This document shows positions 42,292-51,474 of a stretch of 64,000 bases of DNA, piece by piece. Both the position numbers and the translations under genes were made by a program. Origin of the DNA: an uncultured Alphaproteobacteria bacterium (lineage in GTDB: Bacteria > Pseudomonadota > Alphaproteobacteria > Rhodobacterales > Rhodobacteraceae); contig CACIJG010000008.1 in NCBI GenBank assembly GCA_902586885.1, positions 16,905 to 80,904 on the forward strand. The letters run 5' to 3'. Position 1 is the stretch's first letter. Each line of letters opens with the position of its first letter. Below the pieces are notes generated by a model, which was not told the DNA's origin, did no database searches, and saw nothing but the letters and a program-made list of their open reading frames with translations.

Positions 42292-44351
42292 CTTTCTGTT
42301 ATTAAGAGGGCATCCGCTGCGATGGCCTCTTCTTCTTTTATCAAAAGAGGGTTTACTTCAATTTCAACTATTTTATCAGAATTTTCAATTACATATTTTT
42401 GTAAATTCAAAATAGTAGAAATTACTTCTTCTATGGGTAATGCTTTTTTATTTCGGTAACCAACAAGGATTGGCCATATTTTTAAACTTTTAAGAGCAGA
42501 GAGTATTTGTGTTTCATTCGCAGGAAGACATAGGGTAGCGCTATCTAGTCGAATTTCGGAGTAAATACCGCCTTCAGCTATAGTAAGCATCAAACCATAC
42601 TGATAGTCTCTTGTTATACCTATTAGTAACTCGCATACCACGTCAGTAATTTGTTTTTCAATCAAATATGACTGTGGGTCTGCAAGCTTACTGCCTAAGT
42701 TATCCAATATTTCTATAAATTGGTTTTCATCTTTAATATTTAAAAATACAGCTGAATTCTCAGTTTTATGAGAAAATCCAAGCAATTTGAGTACCGATGG
42801 AGTTTTTATGGATCTAAATGCTGTCACCGCCTCAGCTCGTGTAGAGGCACAAAGTCCATAGGGTATTTTTACTCCTGCTTCTGACAACCTTTTTTTTGCT
42901 TCATATTCATTTATTACAAAATTCTTTTTTTGTTTCCATTTTTCCCAAATAAGAGGATCTAGTTTTGGTGAGTGCCAGCTTTTACCTATCTCAAAAGCGG
43001 CCTGAATTGCCTTCAGGCTGCTTTTCATTCCCTTCATCGGAATAATGTTATGTTCAATAAATTTTTCTGCAATAGCTTCAGACAAGTTCTCTTCTATTGA
43101 AGCTATTACTGCTATAGGACAGACTGAACAAGCTTTGGCATCAAGGATAGCATTTATTGCAGGCTCCCAAGCTGAAGTTGAGCACCGATATTGATTTGGA
43201 AAATCCATTATTATAAATAAGAAATCATATGGATTTCTTGTCATACAAGAAAAGGTTTCTGTAAGTTTTTTTTGGTCATTCCATATATAAGTTTGGTAGT
43301 CCAAGGGGTTAGATAAGTGTACTAGGGATCCCAGTGATTTTTTTAGATCAGAAATTTGAGCAGCTGAAAGCAAAGGAAATTCAAGTAACGTAGGTTCTAC
43401 CAGATCAGCTATTAAGCTAGCCTCACCACCAGAACATGATAGAGAAGCGATTTTATTTCCAAAAATGGGTCCATTTAAATGTAGTATTAGCAAGGTGTTT
43501 AAAAAATCCTCGATGGTTTCAACCAATGCCATTCCCACTCTATTAAAAAGTGCTGCTGCTGCTTTATGATTTCCTGCCATTGAGGCTGTGTGTGATGCTG
43601 TGGCATCTTTTGCCAGTTCAGACTTTCCCACTTTTATGACAACTATACCTTTTTGTTTTTCTTTTGCTTTTAAAGAAAGTCTCTCAAAATCTTTGGGACT
43701 TAAAATACCTTCAACGTGTAAACCTAGCGAAGTAACTCTTGGGTCATCTAGTAGTTTATATGCAATTTCTGCTTGTGATAACTGAGACTGATTACCTGTT
43801 GTTACTACATAAGCAATTGGTAGCTTGCGGGTTTGCATGGTAATATTTATCGCAATGTTTGAGCTTTGTGTGATTATTGCCACCCCAGAACTCACCTTTT
43901 CTCCACCATGTTGATCAGGCCAAAGTAACTTTCCATCTAAGTAATTTATGAACCCATAGCAATTTGGTCCTAAAATAGGCATATTTTTAGCAGCATTTAA
44001 TAACTTATTTTGTAGGTCAGTACCCTTTCCTGTTTCATCCTGTGATGCTGTTTCTGAGAAACCAGAGGCAAAACAAACTGCACCTCCTGAGCCGATGTCT
44101 GATAATTCTTTTAATATTTGTGGTGTTTTGCTCCTGTTTACACCAATGAAAGATGCATCGGGGCCCGAGGGGAGTTCACTGGTGTTTTTAAAGCAGTGAA
44201 TACCTTGTACACTTTTTTTGTATGGATGAACGGGCCAGATTTTGCCTGCAAAGGACATTTTTTTAAGTTGTGTAATTACATTTTCACCCCAACCACCCCC
44301 ATATATAGCAATTGTCTTGGGATTGAATAAACGATTTAATTTAAAATCCAC
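42288..44351 (-). CDS. ADP-forming acyl-CoA ligase (acetyl-CoA synthetase-like)
   Basis: 687 aa, both halves fused: CoA-binding Rossmann (about 10-130), two succinyl-CoA-synthetase-like flavodoxin domains with the phosphohistidine region SHTASMAGNHKAA, and a C-terminal ATP-grasp part (VINEYEAKKRLSEAG ... EIEVNPLLIKEE). It would activate a carboxylic acid such as carnitine, crotonobetaine or gamma-butyrobetaine for its CaiD-type neighbour. Its start is 1 bp from the stop of the acyl-CoA dehydrogenase gene. Confidence 0.85.
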   Translation of the reverse strand: MDFKLNRLFNPKTIAIYGGGWGENVITQLKKMSFAGKIWPVHPYKKSVQGIHCFKNTSELPSGPDASFIGVNRSKTPQILKELSDIGSGGAVCFASGFSETASQDETGKGTDLQNKLLNAAKNMPILGPNCYGFINYLDGKLLWPDQHGGEKVSSGVAIITQSSNIAINITMQTRKLPIAYVVTTGNQSQLSQAEIAYKLLDDPRVTSLGLHVEGILSPKDFERLSLKAKEKQKGIVVIKVGKSELAKDATASHTASMAGNHKAAAALFNRVGMALVETIEDFLNTLLILHLNGPIFGNKIASLSCSGGEASLIADLVEPTLLEFPLLSAAQISDLKKSLGSLVHLSNPLDYQTYIWNDQKKLTETFSCMTRNPYDFLFIIMDFPNQYRCSTSAWEPAINAILDAKACSVCPIAVIASIEENLSEAIAEKFIEHNIIPMKGMKSSLKAIQAAFEIGKSWHSPKLDPLIWEKWKQKKNFVINEYEAKKRLSEAGVKIPYGLCASTRAEAVTAFRSIKTPSVLKLLGFSHKTENSAVFLNIKDENQFIEILDNLGSKLADPQSYLIEKQITDVVCELLIGITRDYQYGLMLTIAEGGIYSEIRLDSATLCLPANETQILSALKSLKIWPILVGYRNKKALPIEEVISTILNLQKYVIENSDKIVEIEVNPLLIKEEEAIAADALLITES

Positions 44352-44352
44352 G

Positions 44353-45513
44353 CTAACCGCCTAGAGGTCTCAAGAGTTCTCTGCTGATAATGTGCCTTTG
44401 AATTTCTGATGTTCCATCCCAAATTCTTTCAACCCGTGCGTCTCTCCAGAACCTTTCAAATGGTAAATCGTCCATTAAACCCATTCCACCATGCATTTGA
44501 ATGCACGTATCAGTAACTTTAGCTAACATTTCGGTGGAGAAGAGCTTAGCAGATGCTATTTCTCTATTAGAAGCCAGACCTTGATCCAATCTCCAAGCAG
44601 CAGAAAGAGTAAGATAATCTGCTGCATCAATCTCTGTTATCATGTCAGCCAGTTGAAAGCTTACACCTTGAAATTTACCTATCGATTTACCAAATTGGTG
44701 TCTATCAACAGTGTAAGGTAATGTAAGTTCAAAAGCACGCCTTGCTCGACCAACCGAAGTAGCTGCGACTGTAAGTCTAGTGGAGTAAAGCCATTCATTA
44801 GCAATATCAAAACCTTTGTGTAATTCTCCAAGAATTTGGTTTTTCGATAGTCTACAGTCATCAAATCTCAAAATACAATTCTGATACCCTCTATGTGAAA
44901 CAGATTTATAACCTTGGTTAATTTCAAATCCTGGTGTTCCTCGATCGACTAAGAAGCAAGAGATTTTTCTTTTTGAACCTTTGTTTGTTTGTTCTTCTCC
45001 CGTAGCTATGAAGACTATGACGAAGTCTGCTATATTTGCATGACTAATAAAGTGTTTAGTTCCATTAACAATCCAATCTCCTCCTTTTTGTACTGCTGAG
45101 CATTCCATCCCTCTAACATCAGAACCAGCTCCTGGTTCAGTCATAGCTAATGCATCGAATTTATCTCCTTTAACCGCTGGGTATAAATATTTTTCTTTTT
45201 GTTCTTCGTTACAAGCCATTAAAATCCCTGAAGGTCTTCCAAAGAAAACCGTTAAAGCATTTGAACCTCTGCCAAGCTCTCTTTCTAAAAGAGTAAAATC
45301 AAGATGATTTAAACCTCCACCACCTACTGACTCTGGCATATTTGAAGCAAAGAACCCAATTTCTTTACATTTTTGAGCTATTTCTATTCCTAATTCTTTG
45401 GGAACAACTCCTGTTTCATCAACTTTTTTTTCATACGGAAAAATTTCATTTTCTAAAAAAGTTCGAACAGTTTCAACAATAATATTTTGCTCGTCAGTCA
45501 GGTTAAAGTTCAT
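44353..45513 (-). CDS. acyl-CoA dehydrogenase
   Basis: 386 aa, full acyl-CoA dehydrogenase: FAD-side ALAMTEPGAGSDVRGM and TKHFISHANIADFVIV, substrate-side HGGMGLMDDLPFERFWRD and the C-terminal ARVERIWDGTSEIQR. First gene of the operon with the ligase and CaiD. By context, a CaiA-like crotonobetainyl/gamma-butyrobetainyl-CoA dehydrogenase. ETF genes are not in the window. Confidence 0.93.
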   Translation of the reverse strand: MNFNLTDEQNIIVETVRTFLENEIFPYEKKVDETGVVPKELGIEIAQKCKEIGFFASNMPESVGGGGLNHLDFTLLERELGRGSNALTVFFGRPSGILMACNEEQKEKYLYPAVKGDKFDALAMTEPGAGSDVRGMECSAVQKGGDWIVNGTKHFISHANIADFVIVFIATGEEQTNKGSKRKISCFLVDRGTPGFEINQGYKSVSHRGYQNCILRFDDCRLSKNQILGELHKGFDIANEWLYSTRLTVAATSVGRARRAFELTLPYTVDRHQFGKSIGKFQGVSFQLADMITEIDAADYLTLSAAWRLDQGLASNREIASAKLFSTEMLAKVTDTCIQMHGGMGLMDDLPFERFWRDARVERIWDGTSEIQRHIISRELLRPLGG

Positions 45514-45756
45514 TATTTTTTCCTAAATTTTTGTAGACAAATTTCACTACAACTACGTTTAATTTGCAATGAAGAATTTATATCTTTATGAATTTATTTG
45601 TTTTATGAAAATTTTTATTTGTAGGAGGCATTAAGTGGGTAAGTAGCTTTACTATTAGTTTAAAAGGATTTTATATTTGTAGATGAGAAAAATTCAACGA
45701 AGGTTTTATTTTCAGTATAGGGAAATTCCCAGGGCTTTATTTAGTAGGATATATTT

Positions 45757-47184
45757 TTGAAAGAGCTATCTCCAAGCAATATTGTTTCTGCAATCAGAAA
45801 TAAAGAATTGAGTAAGAAAGAGGTATTATGGGATTTTTATGCCTCGATTGACAAGTATAATGGAGCGCTCAACGCAATTGTATCTTTAAAGGACAGAGAA
45901 AGATTGCTTAGTGAGCACAGCAGTTATCCTAAGACACTGAGACATAGCGAAAGCAAAATTTTAAATGGTTTACCATTAGCGATTAAGGATCTAGTTGACG
46001 TAAAAGGGTTTCCAACAACATATGGAATCCCTAAATATAAAAATAATATAGCAAAGAAAAATAGTATTATGGTTCAACGTCTTATAGACAATGGAGCGAT
46101 AATAATTGGGAAAACTAACACCCCGGAACTGGGTTTGGGGTCTCATACTTTTAATAGAACATTTGGGATTACAGCAAATGCTTATGACAGGTCTAAAACC
46201 GCCGGAGGTTCTAGTGGCGGCGCTGCCTCAGCCGTTGCTGCTGGATTGATTCCGGTTGCTGATGGCTCAGATATGATGGGATCATGTAGGAACCCGGCAG
46301 CTTTTTCAAATATTTATGGGATAAGGCCTACCCCTGGTGTAATACCTCAAGATAGGACAGGAAAAAAAGATGATCTACCAATCCTATCAACTCTAGGCGT
46401 TCTTGGTCGGAAACCCGATGACATTGCGCTCATGGTGGATGCGATAGCAGGAAAACATTCCTTAGATCCATATTCGTTTGATATAAGTGGAAATTTTAGA
46501 GAATACTTTTTAAACGACAAAGAGTTTTGTGCAACAAAAATTGGTTGGTTAGGAGATTGTAATGCCTACTATGAAACCGAAAAGCAAATATTAACTTTGT
46601 GTGAAAATATACTGTGTAAGCTGTCTATGTCAAAAATAACAGTCGATGAGGTTCGGTTTGATAATAAACTCAGCTTGCTATGGAAAAGCTGGAAAACCTT
46701 AAGATCTAAGACACTTTATAATGAATTGTCCAGCTGGAATTTATTAGAAGATGAAAAAGCGTTCAGTGTAAAATGGGAGTTGCAGCGAGGGTCTGTAATA
46801 GAAGAAAGTGAGATAAAGGAAGCATTAAAAGTGCGAGAACAATGGCTGGATGAGGTTAATAGTTTATTCAGGAAATTTGATTTTCTAGCAATTCCTTCTT
46901 CTCAATTATTTCCCTTTGATAAAAATATAGCGTATCCAAATATCTTAAATGGGATTGAATTTGACAGTTATCACAAGTGGATGGAGATCGTAACAATCCC
47001 AAGTCTTTTAGGGTTGCCAGTAATTTCAGTACCTGTTGGCTTTAATGAAAAAGGGCTTCCAATGGGAATGCAAGTAATTGCAAAAAAAAGGGAGGATTTG
47101 AAATTACTTTCTTTTGCAAAGAGATACGAAGAACTTATTAAAGCTTCAGAAGTAAAACCAGATCTACAAAAATTAATTGATTAA
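45757..47184 (+). CDS. amidase, amidase-signature family
   Basis: 475 aa from TTG 45757. Catalytic Lys in LAIKDLVDVKG, cis-Ser and nucleophile Ser in TAGGSSGGAASAVAAG, with ADGSDMMGSCRNPAAF after it. Hydrolyses an amide; the substrate is not predictable. The stop overlaps that of the convergent cytochrome gene by 4 bp. A 240-bp AT-rich leader lies upstream. Confidence 0.9.
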   Translation: MKELSPSNIVSAIRNKELSKKEVLWDFYASIDKYNGALNAIVSLKDRERLLSEHSSYPKTLRHSESKILNGLPLAIKDLVDVKGFPTTYGIPKYKNNIAKKNSIMVQRLIDNGAIIIGKTNTPELGLGSHTFNRTFGITANAYDRSKTAGGSSGGAASAVAAGLIPVADGSDMMGSCRNPAAFSNIYGIRPTPGVIPQDRTGKKDDLPILSTLGVLGRKPDDIALMVDAIAGKHSLDPYSFDISGNFREYFLNDKEFCATKIGWLGDCNAYYETEKQILTLCENILCKLSMSKITVDEVRFDNKLSLLWKSWKTLRSKTLYNELSSWNLLEDEKAFSVKWELQRGSVIEESEIKEALKVREQWLDEVNSLFRKFDFLAIPSSQLFPFDKNIAYPNILNGIEFDSYHKWMEIVTIPSLLGLPVISVPVGFNEKGLPMGMQVIAKKREDLKLLSFAKRYEELIKASEVKPDLQKLID

Positions 47185-48053
47185 TTTTTATCATTAATTG
47201 GATCAATTGATTTTAGATATTTAGCAATTGCCATTAGTTCATTGTCGTTCAAAGGATCTAGGTTTTCGATCACCTCTGCCATCAATCCGCCAGAGCTATC
47301 ATAATCTGGAGTGAACCCTGTTCGTAAATAATTAACGATTTCTACATCACTCCAATTTCCAATGCCCGATTTATCAGGGGTAATATTTGGTGTTTTAATT
47401 TTACCCTTTTCGTAAATACTACCTCCAGAAAGGTAGGAATTGAATTTTGGCACTCCAAAGATATCTCTTGATGTATGGCATTCACTACAGTGTCCCAACG
47501 CTTTGACTAAATATTCTCCCTCGCTGAGATCAGTGTGAATTCCAGGGCTCAAAAAATTGTATCTAAAATTATACAGAGGCATAAAAATTCGGACAAATTT
47601 TGAAAATAAAATGTCATGTTGAATATTTGGAAGTGAAGAAGGAGGTAAAGTTCTTAAAAAATAAAAAAGGTCAGCAATATCTTTTTCTTTCATAAGCTTG
47701 TATGAATTGTAGGGGAAAGAAGGAAAATAATAGTAACCATTTGGGCTCTTTCCCTCTCTAAGAGCAATTTTGAACTGCTCTAATGTCCAGGCACCAATGC
47801 CGAATTGTTTGTCAGGAGAGATATTTGGACCATAAAAGTCACCAAACTGTGTCTCTATTTTAACTCCACCATTAAGTATAATTGAATTCCAATCACTGCT
47901 TTTTTTGGCTGAATGACAGCTAGCGCACCCAGATACAATAAATATTTTTTTTCCGTTTTTTAGATCTACGCTTGTTATATTGTCTGCCCCCCAAGCAAAC
48001 ATGGGGAAAACTAGGAGTAAGGTTACTAAAATATTTTTTTGACTATAGGTTAT
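47181..48053 (-). CDS. diheme cytochrome c, probable AUA start
   Basis: 290 aa with two c-type heme sites, CASCH and CSECH, each with a downstream Met candidate. The first ATG in frame (48002) lies inside the hydrophobic core of a signal peptide. Reading upstream, ITYSQKNILVTLLLVFPMFA is a complete signal peptide, and AGGAG lies 5 nt before the ATA at 48053-48051. No other start is available, so AUA is the best start. Typical of cytochrome subunits of periplasmic dehydrogenases. Directly follows the cytochrome c' gene, whose stop TAG overlaps the AGGAG. Confidence 0.78.
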   Translation of the reverse strand: MTYSQKNILVTLLLVFPMFAWGADNITSVDLKNGKKIFIVSGCASCHSAKKSSDWNSIILNGGVKIETQFGDFYGPNISPDKQFGIGAWTLEQFKIALREGKSPNGYYYFPSFPYNSYKLMKEKDIADLFYFLRTLPPSSLPNIQHDILFSKFVRIFMPLYNFRYNFLSPGIHTDLSEGEYLVKALGHCSECHTSRDIFGVPKFNSYLSGGSIYEKGKIKTPNITPDKSGIGNWSDVEIVNYLRTGFTPDYDSSGGLMAEVIENLDPLNDNELMAIAKYLKSIDPINDKN

Positions 48054-48061
48054 TTTTTCTC

Positions 48062-48493
48062 CTAACGCCTATATTTTCTGTGGCAGGATTTACAATTGCT
48101 ACCTATTTCCATAAAATCAGACTTGAATTGTTCGGTATTTTCCCATTCATTTTTTGAAGCTAATTCTACTGTGGAAACAAAATTGTTAATCAATTTATTA
48201 AAATCTTCCTTGTTTGACCAAATATCTAGGCTAGCATCAGTTTTTTGGTCCTCTGAAGGAACCTTAGGGAAATAAGTTTTGTAAGGCTTTATTGCTATCA
48301 AAAAATCCTTAAGTGTGTTTTTAGCTAATGAGCTATCAAAATCTTTTTGACCCATTGCCATTGGCCCAAGAATTTTCATACTGTTTCTTACTGTTTGCAT
48401 CGCATCTTGACGTTTCTTGATATTTTCACTTGCAAAAATACTTGAAGATAAAAGACTTAAAACGATAACGAAGAAAAAAATAAATTTTGTCAT
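48062..48493 (-). CDS. cytochrome c', class II
   Basis: 143 aa with signal peptide (MTKFIFFFVIVLSLLSSSIFA-S) and one heme site at the C-terminus, CKSCH, in a four-helix bundle: RQDAMQTVRNSMKILGPMA is the N-terminal helix typical of cytochrome c'. Periplasmic; binds NO or acts in electron transfer. It is cotranscribed with the diheme cytochrome. Confidence 0.88.
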   Translation of the reverse strand: MTKFIFFFVIVLSLLSSSIFASENIKKRQDAMQTVRNSMKILGPMAMGQKDFDSSLAKNTLKDFLIAIKPYKTYFPKVPSEDQKTDASLDIWSNKEDFNKLINNFVSTVELASKNEWENTEQFKSDFMEIGSNCKSCHRKYRR

Positions 48494-48616
48494 TTTGAAA
48501 TTATCCTAATTAGCTATTATTAAAAGGGTATATTAGAAAAAATATGCTATTTGGGTTTAAGAAAACTAAGGCTATTTATTATAATATACAAATAATGATA
48601 TTGGAAAGAATGTAAA

Positions 48617-49903
48617 ATGAATTTTCAAGATTTTTTTAACCCAGATAAGGTAGTAGATCTAAGCTTTTTCAATTTTGAGAATGCAATTACGGCTTGCTAT
48701 TATGCAGACATAGATTTGAGAGTGAAAAAAGTTAACAAAAACTTTAAAAGCTTTTTTCCTGTCCTAGGTAATGTAAAAGATGCGTATTTCCCAGATATAT
48801 TGAAACAGTTAGGAGTTTCTCGGGAGCAAATTGATTTCTTTGTGTCAGAAATAAGGGAAAAAGGGTCAGTTCTGATTCCAAAAGTAAAAATCTTAATTGA
48901 AAACCAAGAAAGACTTTTTTCTCTTTTGTCAACTAAGACAAAAAACAAAGATTTTGAGTATTTAAACGGCATACAAGGTCAATTCGTAGATAGAACAAAT
49001 GAGCACAAGTTAACTTTGGAAAGAGATCAATTAATAGAATCTCAACTGAATGACAAAAAGTTAATTGAGGAGAAGAGTAAAAAATTGGAGAGTTTAGCAA
49101 CTAGGCTAGCAAAATATTTGTCTCCGCAAATCTATAAAAATATATTTGATGAGGAAAAGGACCAGAGTGTTTCTCACTCTAGAAAAAACTTAACGGTATT
49201 TTTCTCTGATATTGTTGCATTCACTGATCTTACTGACAAGATGGAACCGGAGAAGTTAGCGGCCATAATCAATTCATACCTTTCAGAGATGTCAACTATT
49301 GCTATAAAGTACGGTGGAACAATAGATAAGTTTATTGGCGATGCGTTAATGGTTTTTTTTGGTGACCCAGAAACTTTGGGGGAAACCAATGATGCACTCA
49401 AATGTATAGAGATGGGGATAGCTATGCAAGATAGGGTAGCAGAGTTACAAAGCCATTGGAAAAATTTGGGTGCAGCAAATGGGATTTCAGTTCGAATGGG
49501 AATATCTAATGGTTTCTGTACAGTTGGAAACTTCGGGTCGGATTTAAGGCTTGACTATACTATCCTTGGAAGCCCAGTAAACTTAGCTGCTCGATTGCAA
49601 TCGATGGCTGAATATGATCAAATGCTGGTAGATGAAAATACGAAAAACCTCATCGAAAGGGAAGTAAAAATGGCTTTTGTCAAGGAGTATACTCCAAAAG
49701 GATTTGCAAGACCAATTGGCGTATTTAGAGTAGATGGTTTCAAATCTCAGGATTATATGAAAAACCATATTAGACTCTCTCACAAAGGAAAAAGAGTGGA
49801 AATCAATGTAATTGACAGCTCAGACATAAGAGCTGCTATCGAGGAACTAAAATCTATACAAGAAGGTTTTGAGAAGGAACTATCTTCTAAGGGAGAAGGT
49901 TAA
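48617..49903 (+). CDS. class III adenylate/guanylate cyclase with N-terminal PAS-like domain
   Basis: 428 aa. N-terminal about 1-135 PAS-like sensor part, a linker coiled coil (ERDQLIESQLNDKKLIEEKSKKLES), and the cyclase domain with metal Asp in FFSDIVAFTDL, GDALMVFFGDP and the transition-state N-x3-R in NLAARLQ; the adenine-specifying Asp is in RLDYTILG. It has no membrane helices. Makes cAMP (or cGMP). A cyclic-nucleotide-binding-like protein is at 35.2 kb. Confidence 0.9.
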   Translation: MNFQDFFNPDKVVDLSFFNFENAITACYYADIDLRVKKVNKNFKSFFPVLGNVKDAYFPDILKQLGVSREQIDFFVSEIREKGSVLIPKVKILIENQERLFSLLSTKTKNKDFEYLNGIQGQFVDRTNEHKLTLERDQLIESQLNDKKLIEEKSKKLESLATRLAKYLSPQIYKNIFDEEKDQSVSHSRKNLTVFFSDIVAFTDLTDKMEPEKLAAIINSYLSEMSTIAIKYGGTIDKFIGDALMVFFGDPETLGETNDALKCIEMGIAMQDRVAELQSHWKNLGAANGISVRMGISNGFCTVGNFGSDLRLDYTILGSPVNLAARLQSMAEYDQMLVDENTKNLIEREVKMAFVKEYTPKGFARPIGVFRVDGFKSQDYMKNHIRLSHKGKRVEINVIDSSDIRAAIEELKSIQEGFEKELSSKGEG

Positions 49904-49990
49904 TTGAAGTTCTAATTGTAGGGGACACTGTAAGCATTTAATCTTGCATAATTATAAGAAATTGATGTAAAAAACCTTGTTGTTACCAAT

Positions 49991-50431
49991 CTAGGTAAAT
50001 ATTTCCTTTACTCTTCTAGTTGCTTTAATCGTCACTAGAGCTGTAGCTGCCAATTTTCTCTTATCCCCTTTTATTGAGAAAACTTTTGACTCACCATGAA
50101 AAATTGTCTTGCCGTAGTTTAAGATTACTGCCTCAGATATAATTTTTTCTCCATTAGCTATATTAAGAAAATTTATTTTAAATTCTATAGTCAATGGTTC
50201 TCTATCCTTTGGCATAAGAGTCATAGCCGCAAATCCAGCAGAATTATCAGCTATTGTTCCAATTACACCGCCATGAAATAAACCATGATGCTGAGTAATC
50301 TTTTTGTCGAAGTCTAATTCGATATTTGCTTTGCCATCTTTTACAGAAGCCAATCTTGCACCCAAATAGGGCATCAATGGCTGATTATAAAAAGAGGCTT
50401 GTAATTCATCAAAATTTCTTTTCTCAATCAT
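49991..50431 (-). CDS. PaaI-type hotdog-fold thioesterase
   Basis: 146 aa single hotdog domain: HHGLFHGGVIGTIADNSAGFAA is the HGG active-site helix. Hydrolyses an aromatic or acyl-CoA thioester. It begins 4 bp after the AhpD-like gene. Confidence 0.83.
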   Translation of the reverse strand: MIEKRNFDELQASFYNQPLMPYLGARLASVKDGKANIELDFDKKITQHHGLFHGGVIGTIADNSAGFAAMTLMPKDREPLTIEFKINFLNIANGEKIISEAVILNYGKTIFHGESKVFSIKGDKRKLAATALVTIKATRRVKEIFT

Positions 50432-50435
50432 AATA

Positions 50436-51032
50436 CTATTTGTGTTTACTCACATTCCAATTGCTAGTTTCCTTAAGATAAGTATTGCCAGCTTCTATTG
50501 GCAAGTCTTCTAGAGTGGAGCTCATGCTATCATTCCATCTATTTAAATAGCCGAAAAGTGAAATTACGGCCATAATTTCGATAATATCTGGATCTGACCA
50601 ATATTCCTTCAAATCATCTATAATTTCTTTAGAAACCGAATTAGGAACTGTTGATGCAGCAAAAGCGAAGCTTAGAGCCACTTTTTCACTTTTTGAGAAC
50701 GCGCTTGACTCTTTATAATTCCAAACATTTTTCAAGCGTTCTTCACTCGTTCCGAACCTTTCTGCGCCTAATATTGTATGTGCTTGACAGTATAAACAGC
50801 CGGAAGCAAAACTTGTGACATACCCGATCAGCCTTTTAAATTCTGGTTTCACTTCTCCATTGCATTCCATAACTGCTTTATTCAAATTAGTGAAAGCTTC
50901 TGCTATCTTTGGATGGTAACTCATTGTTCTTACTGAACTAGGAATAACTCCTAATGGTCCCTTAAAAAACTCTAATTTTTCTAGCAATTTATGATCAATC
51001 TCATCTTCTTTCAGGGCGTCTACTACTTGCAT
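50436..51032 (-). CDS. carboxymuconolactone decarboxylase/AhpD-like protein
   Basis: 198 aa, all-helical AhpD fold with the redox pair in SGCLYCQAHT (CxxC-x2-H). Peroxidase-related group members cycle the pair as a disulfide. It is cotranscribed with the thioesterase. Confidence 0.82.
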   Translation of the reverse strand: MQVVDALKEDEIDHKLLEKLEFFKGPLGVIPSSVRTMSYHPKIAEAFTNLNKAVMECNGEVKPEFKRLIGYVTSFASGCLYCQAHTILGAERFGTSEERLKNVWNYKESSAFSKSEKVALSFAFAASTVPNSVSKEIIDDLKEYWSDPDIIEIMAVISLFGYLNRWNDSMSSTLEDLPIEAGNTYLKETSNWNVSKHK

Positions 51033-51474
51033 TACTTGTTCTTTCTAATTATTTCTGAATGAGCTATTTATATTTTACTTTTTAGCATGTGCCTACATAT
51101 TTAAACCAAACAAAATAGAAGTTATTAATAATATTCTATCGCTTAAGCAAAATGCATTTTAATTGGTGCCTTGATCGTTTTTCTATCCTAACCAAGGTGG
51201 ATATTATAATCTGATTAACAAAAATAGAGTTATTTCTCAAACAATCTGGTCTTTTGATAAAAAAGTAGTCTTTTAGGATCCCCTCATACATAGGTTTGGG
51301 TTTATATTGGGAGTATGAGGGGACTATTTGGCTGCAACATGCATGCCACGTAAGGAATATAACACATAAAAAAGAGAAAAAAAATATATGTTTATTTATA
51401 AAAAAAAGTTCTCATTTTTTTAATTTTTTTATTATTCTGTTATCTATAAAAAATAAATCATAAAAAAGGAATTC
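51033..51474. other. long AT-rich intergenic region before the nonulosonate genes
   Basis: About 440 bp with one stem-loop (51279-51323) and otherwise AT-rich sequence; its end carries the promoter of the aminotransferase operon. No coding signal. Confidence 0.45.
51279..51323. repeat. stem-loop element, copy 2
   Basis: A perfect 11-bp stem (TCCCCTCATAC at 51279-51289 with 51313-51323) around the same 23-nt loop found at 17096-17118. The stem differs between the two copies but can still mostly pair, while the loop is identical. No poly-T follows, so it is not a classical terminator. Confidence 0.85.
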
